From Euphorbia lathyris (Eukaryota; Streptophyta; Magnoliopsida; Malpighiales; Euphorbiaceae), in the NCBI RefSeq assembly GCF_963576675.1, contig NC_088916.1, forward strand, positions 78,943,501-79,007,500: a stretch of 64,000 nucleotides of DNA, written 5' to 3'. Positions 8,659 to 17,471 of the stretch are shown here, piece after piece. The translations under genes and the position numbers were made by a program. The notes under the pieces are model-generated. The model saw nothing but the letters and a program-made list of their open reading frames with translations, was not told the DNA's origin and searched no databases. Each line of letters opens with the position of its first letter. Position 1 is the first letter of the stretch.

Positions 8659-11600
8659 TTATATTCCATTAAGGGTGACAACAACTTTGCGAGCAGTAGG
8701 GTGGTCACGGTGCTCGCACAGCCATATTCCCTGAACCACAAAACAAACACAAACTCAACCGTATTACTGTTACTGATCAAAATTTCCAAATAGTGTTACT
8801 GCTCCAGATATTTCTGGACATAAAGGGATGTATTAGATATGCCATGCCACATCAGGGAAGCTATGGGGAGGTTTGAGCACCCACTGGTTGTTGGAAAACA
8901 CTGAAAATTCTGTAAAAACTGTGTACGGGGTTTTATTTTTTATTCTTTTTTATGTAAAAACACCCCAAAAATATCAATTTAGCACTCACAAATCACAAGA
9001 GACCACCACAAACACTCTCTATCGGTGAATCATAAATCCGTCACTGTGCCACATCAGGGATGGATAGGGGAAGCTATGGGAAGGCTTGATTGCACCATAT
9101 GGACGAGACTGTGGGTTTGATTAATGGCTCGATCATTTCGACCATTACCAAAACTACAAGAAATATGTGGTTGTCGGAAAACGCTGAAAGTTCTGTGGAA
9201 ACTGTGTACGGGGTTTTAAATTTTTTTTCTTTTTTTATGTAAAAACATCCCAAAAATATCAATTTAGCATCCACAAATCACAAGAGACCACCACAAGCAC
9301 TCTCTATCGGTGAATCATAAATCCGTCACTGTACCACATTGCTTAATTAGGGAGCTATTATGAGTCCCCTTATGTGAGGCAATACTCTTCCTAGGGGTGT
9401 GCATCGGTTCAGTTAAACCACATATCGAATAGAACTGATTGAATTCGGTTTTTCGGTTCGGCTTTAGTTTTAGTTTTAGGTGCATTTCGGTATTCGGTTC
9501 ATTTTGATAAAAAATGTAAAAAACCTGAACTGTACCGAATTACACATATTCTATATTATTATATATATATATATACAAACATATATTCACACATGTTTGA
9601 TTTTATAAGTTTAATTTTTTTTTTATTATTATTATTGTTGTTGAGATAATAAGCCAATCTAGATATATTTTGAAAGTATTTCTTTTTTTTTAGTTGAGGT
9701 AAATTTATCGGAGGAAATATAACATTTTTTATTTGTTGTTTTTTTATTTTTTAACTAAATTCAGTTTAAAATCGAACCGAACCAAACCGAATATTTCGGT
9801 TTGGTGTCAATTATTTTGGTAATTTCGGCATCCGGTTTTGAACTGATACACACCCCTACCTCCTTTGAAGTACTTTTGGGGTGTGTTAGAATTTTGTTTA
9901 TAAGAATTAACAAAACCTGTATTGTGCCAAAGCCCTGTGTTCCTATTCAGTACTATATTAGTAAGAGCTAGATTAATAAGGTCAGGATGAAAAGACAAGT
10001 CAAGAGTTAACATATTCACGCACCTGCCATGTGCCCATGTTTAGTTGTCCATTTGTGATTGGTATCCTGAACCAAAATAGACATTAGAGGACAAGTTTTT
10101 AGGTTTGAAGACACCCCATGAATGATCAGAATGAGTTGAAAACATAATTTGAAGTATTAGTATGTAAGAATGAATCCTCACGTGAGTGCACATCCAAACA
10201 TTGATGATTTGATATGTGCTGGCATGTCATCCGGGCCTGCAGTAGTTTTCAAAACACAACATTAGCAAGCACCATATAGAACCTCAGAAACAAGTTTAAG
10301 CCAGGGCAAAGAAAAATTGTGAGATACATCAGCTAATGCAATGCATTATATTATTCTTCAATATATATTTTTATAAGAGCATAATGATTATCAAAGACTG
10401 TCACTATTTCACATTTTCCATTCATGACAGACTCAATTTTGAAACCTTTCAAGGAACTTAATATGATGGTCAGATATTTCTGGAATTAAGAGTCAAAATG
10501 ACACATAAAGTAGGCAGCCATGATCAACTTAACTTGAATAGAATTTTAGGTATCAACTTAATCCTATATTAGTCCAAATACAATTAGTTTTAATGTGAGC
10601 TAATTATTCAAAATTTAATAATTTGAGGACCGAGTTGATACCTACAATTCAATTTGGGCGAACTTGATCATGGCTACTAACTTTGGGGACAATAAACAAC
10701 AACAACAACAAAGCCTTAGTCCCGAAATGATTCGGGATCAGCTAACATGAACCATCATATAAAACCGTGAAATCAAATCGTGTCGGCGACATAAATTCTC
10801 TCCCTCCACTCCACTTTCATATTTTCCTCAATCCCCAACAAACTCATATCACTCTCGATCACCCTCTTCCAAGTTTGCTTAGGTCTTCCCCTACCCCTCA
10901 CCGTTACATTCCTTTGCCACTCTTCCAAGTTTGGGGACAATATTGACCCTTAATTCAGTACATCTGATACAAGTGAAAAGTTCAATTATATGAATAGGAG
11001 TCAATGAATGTTGTTGCTAACCTTCCAGCGTATGTTTCCAAGGTGCAGATCTTCCCTGTAAAGACAAGCAATTAACACAACAAGACTTTGGTACAGTGAT
11101 ATTAACTATATAAATGGCTAAATAGAGGAAGAGAGCCTAAACAGTCAATGAACCTCTGGAACTATCTTATTGAGGAAGGTCTCGGTGTCATCACGAACAT
11201 CAGAATCGTAATTCTCGTTGATAGTAAGAGAAGCGCTTGTGTGCTGTACTGAAATACAGATTAACCACACAAAGAAACAGCAATCATTCATTCATCAAGG
11301 AATCAAAACGCTCAGCTTAGGGAAACAACAAAGAATTAGGGATTAAGATGAGTTACCGAAGAGATGAGCAAGGCCGCACTTGAACTCTGATAAGTCTGAA
11401 GCGATCTCGTTCATAATCTGGATTCAAAAGCAAGAGTAAATAAAGCAGAAATCAGAAGTTCAGCCATAAAATCTCAGTTGTGAAGCTCAAAAAGGACGAT
11501 ATGAACGTGAACTACATAATTCCTTTTAGTCCTATTGCGAAACAAAGCAAAATTGAGGAGATAAAGCGAATTGATCAATCAACCAAACAATTAATTATAA

Positions 11601-11962
11601 GAAGCTCCGCCATAAAATCTCAGTGAAGCTCAAAAAGAACAATATGAACATGAACTACAAAATTCATTTTACTCCTATTGAGAAACAAAACAAAAATGAG
11701 GAGATAAATCGAATTGATCAATCAATCAACCAAACAATCTGACACAGAAAAGGAAGAGAATAACCTTGGAAGTAATTAGATGGCAACCACGGCGGTGAGG
11801 AGTAAGAGTAACAGTCTTCTGAGCCCATTTAGGTGAGACTGCTACAGACATGGAGTTAGAACCGGTGGAAGGCTTGGCAGTGTAGAGAGATTTGACGCGA
11901 ATCGCCGGAAGAGGTGTCGCCGCCGCCGCAAAAAACACAGAGGAGATGCCTTGTACATTCAT
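8659..11962 (-). CDS. UPF0047/YjbQ-family protein, seven exons
   Basis: Exons in order of translation: 11962-11765, 11417-11357, 11248-11154, 11055-11022, 10236-10182, 10066-10024 and 8730-8659. All introns are GT-AG, phases agree, and the total is 558 bp, or 185 residues. The first ~45 residues are Ala/Ser-rich and low in acidic residues, which suggests an organelle transit peptide (inferred). The conserved body runs from [20 protein letters not shown] through [60 protein letters not shown] to VVVTLNGI. This is the complete UPF0047 fold. Bacterial relatives such as YjbQ have weak thiamine-phosphate-synthase activity; the plant role is not established. Intron 6 (1.3 kb) carries duplicated and hAT-like repeats, and intron 4 carries a LINE tail. 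A second Met at residue 38 could give a form without the leader. Confidence 0.92.
8845..9345. repeat. Diverged direct duplication inside intron 6
   Basis: Two ~170-bp copies (cores at about 8886-9055 and 9169-9340). Both contain ACTGTGTACGGGGTTTTA, ATATCAATTTAGCA and CTCTCTATCGGTGAATCATA. The copies are offset by 283 bp, with an extra ~80 bp in the second unit. There are no clear termini, so the origin is unknown. Confidence 0.7.
9392..9858. mobile_element. hAT-like MITE (TAGGGGTGTGCATCGGTT family)
   Basis: Inverted termini TAGGGGTGTGCATCGGTT and a matching right end of the GATACACACCCCTA type. The interior is rich in TTCGGTTTGGTT words and AT tracts. A related element at 51669-53040 in this window has a clean 8-bp duplication, which supports hAT. 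No clean duplication is visible here. Confidence 0.6.
10695..10929 (-). mobile_element. 5'-truncated RTE-type LINE tail in intron 4
   Basis: A 235-bp minus-strand fragment between perfect 13-bp duplications TTTGGGGACAATA (10682-10694 and 10930-10942). On the minus strand it reads [16 protein letters not shown] and [10 protein letters not shown], the C-terminal end of plant RTE-clade reverse transcriptases. The family's 3' end follows, TCATTTCGGGACTAAGGC with a (TTG)n tail. The rest of the LINE is missing, a typical 5' truncation. Confidence 0.85.
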
Positions 11963-12413
11963 TTGAAAGCCCAGGCGTGATATTTAAGTTAAGAAAAGCC
12001 CAAAACAGCAAATATATGGTAAGCAAGATAAAGATTTCTCTGCTTCAAATGGGCTGCTTTCGCTGTCGCTGTTGATTCAATCGGCCCTCTTCGTATTTCT
12101 ACTTTCTACGGTATACACACCTTTGCTTGTGGTCGTGGTTCCCCTTCTTTCTACGGTATACACACTTTTATTTTTGGGAAAAAAATAAAAAAATAAAAAA
12201 TTCCAGTGGTTATTTTGCAGGCAAAATAATAGATAAAAGTAAAATTTTTACTTAAAAAAAATTAAAATATATTTCAATACACAATAAATAAAAAATAGTT
12301 CATTAATAATTATATATATTATTATGTTCATTAAATACTTTTGTTTATCCAAAATAAAAAAAAAATGTTTCATAATTTCAATAAATTAACCTTTAAGTTA
12401 TATTAAAAAAAAA
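11963..12413. promoter_or_regulatory. Upstream region of the UPF0047 gene
   Basis: Sequence 5' of the minus-strand ATG at 11962, so it should hold the promoter. I cannot place a TATA box with confidence. TTTCTACGGTATACACAC occurs twice (about 12102 and 12158), a short direct repeat of unknown meaning. The left half is AT-rich. Confidence 0.35.
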
Positions 12414-12414
12414 T

Positions 12415-15336
12415 CTATTTGGACTTCTTTTTTTTTTTTTTTTTTTGGTAAACAAGGAAAGAAAAGGACAAAACAAACCACAACTTAACCTGGATCAGCC
12501 TAGGAAAGCTAACCCCGATCCTATCTTCAAGAAGAAGAGAGGAGAGAAAAGAAGGAGGACTAGAAAGAATGGTAACTCCCAGCATCCTTTCATGACCAGC
12601 AGCAGCCAGGCGGTCATCAATTCGGTTTTGCTCTCTGTAAATATGTCTGAAATCAACATACTCAAAGACGGAGACAAGCCTCCTAATGGCTTTAATAAGG
12701 TTTTGGCTATTAAAACAAATAGCATGATTATCGGAGATCATATCAATGGCCTCCTTATTATCAGACTCCACAGAGAGCCTCTTGACACCCAGACTCTTGG
12801 CAAGCTTGATACCAGAGAGGATACCCCACAGCTCCGCCGAAAAGGACGAGCCCATCCCCAGGTTATGAGAGAAACCAGACAGCCAGGCTCCCCCTCCATC
12901 CCTCAAGAACCCTCCAGCCGCGATTCTCCCACTCATAAGACAGGAACCATCTGTATTAAGCTTAACCACCCCTTCCTTAGGCCTAGTCCAACCGACAAGA
13001 TGCACCTCTTTTTTCTGAGTAGCCCTGGCCAGGGAATCCCCTTTAAAACTATCAATAACTGAAGAGAGCTTTCTGGAGAAAAACTCAGATAAGTTATGAA
13101 CATACACCTCCCTTTTACCAAAGATTTCCTCATTCCTCCACTTCCAGATTTGGTGGTAAATAATAGCAAAGATAATATCCCCATGCTCCAAATTGGCCAG
13201 AAGCTTCCCACTCACCCCAGATCGGAACCAATCAGTCTCAGGATGAGCAAGGAAGGACGGAAGAATGTGAGGGGGAAGAACTTTCTTCCAAACCCCGATA
13301 CTTTTAGAGCAATCCCTAAGAGCATGGCAAAGGGACTCAATATGGCCAGCACACCTACTACAAGCACCTGAGACCGCAAGATGCCTTCTGTGTCTATCAG
13401 CATTGGTCAGCAATCTGTCCTTCACACCCAGCCAAAGGAAGCTCCTAATTCTATAAGGGATCTTCATAGCCCAAATGGATTTCCAGGAAATGGAGGGATG
13501 GACAGACCCATTACAGGAGAAGGCTTCAAAAGCAGACTTACAAGAATAAATACCATTATTGGAAAGAGCCCAACAATGCTTATCCTTGTCTTCCTCTTGA
13601 GTGCTTATCTTGACTCCCCTGATTTTAAGGAGAATATCCAGACTAAAGAAGGACTCAAACATAGACCACCTCCAGTCCCCATCAGCATCAACCACGTCAG
13701 CAATCCTCCAATTATGGATACTGGAAGGCGGGGGGGAGCAACAAACTTCCATAAGAGGTCTATCCCCAATCCAGGAGTCGAACCAAAAGCTAATGGACTT
13801 ACCATTCCCCACATCCAGACCAACGCCTGAGCAGAACTCGGCAAAGACAGCGCTAAGACCTTTCCAAGTAAATGAGCAATTAGCTACTCTATCTTTCGGA
13901 CCTCCAAAAATCTTATCCTTTCTGTATTTACCACAGAGTAATCGCACCCAAAGAGAAGAGGGGGACTGCCACATACGCCAGAGGAGCTTCATCAACAAGA
14001 CTTTATTATTATCCTTAGCCTGTCTAATACCGAGACCACCCATAGTCTTCGGCTGGCACACCTCCTTCCAGGGAACTAGATGGATCTTCCTACCTTCTCC
14101 AGACTCTCCCCAAAGGAAGCGACGATTAATCTTGTCCAGGTCATTAAGAACCGGCTCGGGCAATTTACAGGCTTGCATGATATGGTTGGGAGCCGCACAA
14201 TTGACAGATTGAACTAAGGTAAGGCGGCCAGCAAGGGAGAGAGAATTAGCTTTCCAACTCACACATAACCCATTAGTTCTATCCAGAATCTCTTTAAAGG
14301 AAGCTTTGGACACTCTATCACTGTGGAGCGGAACCCCTAAATACTTTCCCAAGGAGTGAGTAAGGGGAATACCAGACAAATCACTAAGCCTTTTGCAAAC
14401 ACTCCTGTCCATATTCTTAGAACAGAGCAAACGAGACTTATGGATGTTAATCTTCTGGCCCGAGGCAGCACAGAAATTATCAAGAATATTCATGATAACA
14501 CCAATTTGCTCCTCATTCCCTTCCACAAAAAGCATTACATCATCTGCAAAAAACAAATGGGAAATAGGAGGGCAAAACTTATTAATAGACACAGGATGGA
14601 GAGAACCATTATCCATCGCTTCTTGAATAAGGAGGGCCAGCCTCTCCATAGCTATCACAAAGAGAAAAGGACTCATCGGATCACCTTGCCGAATACCCCT
14701 AGAAGGAGAGAACTCCTCCGATATATCCCCATTAATCATGACTTGGAAGACAGGAGAAGAGATATAATCTTCAATCAGCCTTCTCCAGTTCTCAGGAATG
14801 CCAACTCTATCTAAGCTATCCATAAGAAAGCTCCAATTTAAGCGATCATACGCTTTCTCCAAGTCCAGCTTAAGAGCCACAATTCCTTTCTTACCTTTCC
14901 TCACCTTCATGGAATGAACCATCTCCTGGGCGATAACCACATTATCCATCATTTGCCTGCCAGGGACAAAGCTACCCTGGTTCTGGCTAATAACCCCAGG
15001 AAGGATAATCCGGAGTCTATTGGCTATAATCTTAGTAACAGCTTTATAAATAACATTACAAAGACTGATAGGCCGCATTTGCAAAAAAGAAGAAGGTTTC
15101 TCAACTTTAGGGATCAGAACGAGGAGGGTTTTATTAACCAGACTGATGTCAATGGAACCCCCAAACACCCCAAGGATAAAGTTGTAAACGCCATCCTTAA
15201 CCGTATCCCAGTGTTTATGGTAAAAACTAGCAGGAATACCATCGATCCCAGGAGCTTTAGTAGCTCCAATACTAGAAAAGGCGAGATCAATCTCTTTAAT
15301 GCTAATAGGTCGAAAAGCTTCTTTCCTAACCTCCTC
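12415..15336 (-). CDS. LINE ORF2 fragment: reverse transcriptase plus RNase H
   Basis: About 970 codons open without interruption, in the frame entered at the truncation point. Order: APGIDG at the start of the RT region, PISLCNVIYK, the KLDLEKAYDRLNW block, GIRQGDPMSPFLF and the catalytic FADD motif. A thumb region follows, then a zinc-binding-like RVT segment (CSRCAGHIESLCHAL), and an RNase H domain with DGS, E and SDN acidic residues. This is the plant L1 layout with RNase H. The frame runs on through the poly(A) as Lys residues and stops only inside the target duplication at 12415. No native start codon remains, so a functional protein is unlikely. Confidence 0.85.
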   Translation of the reverse strand, partial: EEVRKEAFRPISIKEIDLAFSSIGATKAPGIDGIPASFYHKHWDTVKDGVYNFILGVFGGSIDISLVNKTLLVLIPKVEKPSSFLQMRPISLCNVIYKAVTKIIANRLRIILPGVISQNQGSFVPGRQMMDNVVIAQEMVHSMKVRKGKKGIVALKLDLEKAYDRLNWSFLMDSLDRVGIPENWRRLIEDYISSPVFQVMINGDISEEFSPSRGIRQGDPMSPFLFVIAMERLALLIQEAMDNGSLHPVSINKFCPPISHLFFADDVMLFVEGNEEQIGVIMNILDNFCAASGQKINIHKSRLLCSKNMDRSVCKRLSDLSGIPLTHSLGKYLGVPLHSDRVSKASFKEILDRTNGLCVSWKANSLSLAGRLTLVQSVNCAAPNHIMQACKLPEPVLNDLDKINRRFLWGESGEGRKIHLVPWKEVCQPKTMGGLGIRQAKDNNKVLLMKLLWRMWQSPSSLWVRLLCGKYRKDKIFGGPKDRVANCSFTWKGLSAVFAEFCSGVGLDVGNGKSISFWFDSWIGDRPLMEVCCSPPPSSIHNWRIADVVDADGDWRWSMFESFFSLDILLKIRGVKISTQEEDKDKHCWALSNNGIYSCKSAFEAFSCNGSVHPSISWKSIWAMKIPYRIRSFLWLGVKDRLLTNADRHRRHLAVSGACSRCAGHIESLCHALRDCSKSIGVWKKVLPPHILPSFLAHPETDWFRSGVSGKLLANLEHGDIIFAIIYHQIWKWRNEEIFGKREVYVHNLSEFFSRKLSSVIDSFKGDSLARATQKKEVHLVGWTRPKEGVVKLNTDGSCLMSGRIAAGGFLRDGGGAWLSGFSHNLGMGSSFSAELWGILSGIKLAKSLGVKRLSVESDNKEAIDMISDNHAICFNSQNLIKAIRRLVSVFEYVDFRHIYREQNRIDDRLAAAGHERMLGVTILSSPPSFLSSLLLEDRIGVSFPRLIQVKLWFVLSFSFLVYQKKKKKKKSK

Positions 15337-15337
15337 C
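12432..15337 (-). mobile_element. 5'-truncated L1-clade LINE
   Basis: A 2.9-kb minus-strand insertion between perfect 18-bp duplications TCTATTTGGACTTCTTTT (12414-12431 and 15338-15355). It ends in a poly(A), seen as a T run at 12431-12446. It begins inside ORF2, upstream of the reverse-transcriptase fingers. ORF1 and the endonuclease are missing. The perfect long duplication and absence of stop codons mark a recent insertion. Confidence 0.92.
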
Positions 15338-15355
15338 TCTATTTGGACTTCTTTT

Positions 15356-15733
15356 AAGTCTACAATATAAATTATTTAGACCATTTAAATCTAAATAATA
15401 TTAATATATTGATATTTGAGTATCTGAGTTTGTGATGGAGAGTCCGAACGACTTGCTAGATCTTCATTGTTTAATAAAACAGAACCAAAGGTACAGAGAT
15501 GAGTCGATGTCTGGCGAACCATTCCGATTTTGATACCTAAGTCAGTAGATGTTAAGGAGTGGTTGAAGAGATGAGCAGGGTCGGCCCTGGGCCTAGGCCC
15601 GGGATGTAGTGGCCTAGGGCCCAAGACCGAAAGGGGCCCAACAAAATTTAGCTATGTAAATAAATTTCTTATGTTTTAAATATTATAAATAAATTTAAAC
15701 TAGCATAATGGTATTGCATTGTCTTTCAACTAA
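15356..15733. other. Intergenic, with a GGCC-rich repeat scrap
   Basis: AT-rich at the left. At about 15565-15650 a GC-rich stretch (GGCCCTGGGCCTAGGCCC, GGGCCCAAGACCG) resembles the end of a hAT-type repeat, but I could not find its partner end. Confidence 0.4.
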
Positions 15734-15748
15734 AGAGGGTATGAGTTT

Positions 15749-16388
15749 AGCGAATATACACAACCTCTGTGAACGATGTATCCTAAGAAAACCGATCTTC
15801 TGCCGCCGCACCTTTGACTCTGCTAGGGTTTCGCTTAGCCTCACCACCGCTCCGCCACCCTTCTCTCGCCGTCGCACCGATCTTCTGCCGCCGATCTCTT
15901 TTGCTGCGGATCTGCAGTTTCTGTTATGTGTGGCTTCATCCGAATCCGATCATCGCTCTGCCTCTCTCCGTCGCACAGATCTCCTCCCGTCAGTCGTAGA
16001 TCTGCTGTTTGAGGGTGGTATTATTCGCCATACCGCTCTGCTCAGACCGTCGATCGTCTCGCCGTTCTTCCTCTTCGCCGCTCCATGTTCCATCGCCTAC
16101 ACCCTAATTTAACTATTAATAATGAAACCTATACAGTTGATGTTTTGATTAATCTTGGGTTGATAAATTTTATTGGGTTTAATATTATTAAGGCACAGAT
16201 TTAATATTACTAAGGCACAGATCTGTTCTTGCACTATCAATTGGTTATTCATATATTTTATTTTCAGCATTGACAATTAAGAATCTCTCCCGTATGAGGA
16301 GTTTTAGGGTTAGGGGTTGAGATCCTTAGCGGCCAATTTTTATTGTTATTTCTTCCTGTTTTACAATCTAGTCTTTGTATTCATTTCA
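15749..16388 (+). promoter_or_regulatory. LINE 5' UTR, presumed internal promoter region
   Basis: Upstream of ORF1. CCGATCTTCTGCCGCCG occurs twice (about 15798 and 15878), and a 20-bp unit TTTAATATTATTAAGGCACA is duplicated near 16178-16220. LINEs carry an internal promoter in this region; no specific site can be assigned here. Confidence 0.4.
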
Positions 16389-17471
16389 ATGGCGACTTCG
16401 AATAATCATAATACGATCGATGGGGTGGAGAGAAATCTGCAGTTGGGGCTTGTGCTCGGAGCAGATGATGTGTTACAAACGGCGCCGACTCAACGTTGGA
16501 GCTTTCTTGGGCGTTTTTTGACGGAGAGGATTATAAGGACCCAAAACATGCCGAGCGTTTTTGCTGATATCTGGCAGCCGGCAAAAGGTTTAACAGTGGA
16601 ACCTTTGGGTCCTAATCTGTTTCGGTTTGATCTATATCATCCATGGGAGCGTGAACGAATTTTAAAAGGAGGCCCTTGGACTTATGACCAACACCTTTTA
16701 ATCATGCAGAAACTTGAAGGGGATGTTGTACGTGGTGATGAAGAACTGATGCGTACTGAGATGTGGGTTCAAGTTCATAATTTGCCGAGTGGTTTTATGT
16801 CGGAGAGGGTGGCTGTATTGATTGGCAATGCTTTAGGGATTTTCATTGAATCGGATCCGAACAACTTCAATGGCGTAGGCATAACGTATATGAGGGTTAG
16901 GATTTCTCTTGATGTTCGGAAAAGTTTGTGTGCTTCCATGCCTATCGGCAGAGCGGGTGAGACTCCGCAAACCATTATGTTTAAATATGAACGCTTGCCT
17001 ATATTTTGTTTCTTCTGTGGTTGTTTAGGGCATGCTGAGAGATTTTGTCTGAAATTGCTTGATGGGCCTGATCCGGCTACTGCCATACGGCCGTTCTCGA
17101 TCGATTTGCGTGCTCTGCCCCGCCGGTTGCAGGCCCCACCTCAGTCGAAGTGGTTGTTGACAAAACCGCCGGTAACTGCTCGTCCGATGGAAAATATTAC
17201 GGCCCCGGAAAGTCATATTGTTATAAATCAAGGAGATGGATCAAAGACAGTGATGAATACTGTTTCCTTGTTTGAAAATAATAAAGGGACTGCCTTAAAG
17301 CAAGGAGACAAGAAGGATAGCCTTGTTGTAATGGAGTCAAAGAGGAGAAGAAAAGAGGAGGTGATAGAGAATAAAATCTCTGATATGGTGGTGGATACAA
17401 CACCAATGGTGACTGGTTCAAAAAACTTACAGCAGGCGGGCTCTGGAGACCAGACCCACCGACGAGTATGA
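16389..17471 (+). CDS. LINE ORF1: DUF4283/zinc-knuckle nucleic-acid-binding protein
   Basis: 360 residues from the ATG at 16389, chosen because the family starts here; the frame is open further upstream but lacks an ATG. It has a DUF4283-like domain (about residues 35-190: RWSFLGRFLTER, LFRFDLYHPWERERIL, MWVQVHNLPSGFM). A CCHC-type knuckle CFFCGCLGHAERFC follows near residues 207-220, then a basic/Pro-rich tail. In plant L1 elements this protein binds the LINE RNA and packages it with ORF2 product. ORF1's TGA overlaps the ORF2 ATG as ATGA. The frame is intact, in contrast to ORF2. Confidence 0.85.
   Translation: MATSNNHNTIDGVERNLQLGLVLGADDVLQTAPTQRWSFLGRFLTERIIRTQNMPSVFADIWQPAKGLTVEPLGPNLFRFDLYHPWERERILKGGPWTYDQHLLIMQKLEGDVVRGDEELMRTEMWVQVHNLPSGFMSERVAVLIGNALGIFIESDPNNFNGVGITYMRVRISLDVRKSLCASMPIGRAGETPQTIMFKYERLPIFCFFCGCLGHAERFCLKLLDGPDPATAIRPFSIDLRALPRRLQAPPQSKWLLTKPPVTARPMENITAPESHIVINQGDGSKTVMNTVSLFENNKGTALKQGDKKDSLVVMESKRRRKEEVIENKISDMVVDTTPMVTGSKNLQQAGSGDQTHRRV

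Noticed and set aside
12445..14814. Plus-strand ORFs of up to about 200 codons
   Set aside because: Shadows opposite the intact minus-strand LINE frame, with no conserved motif.
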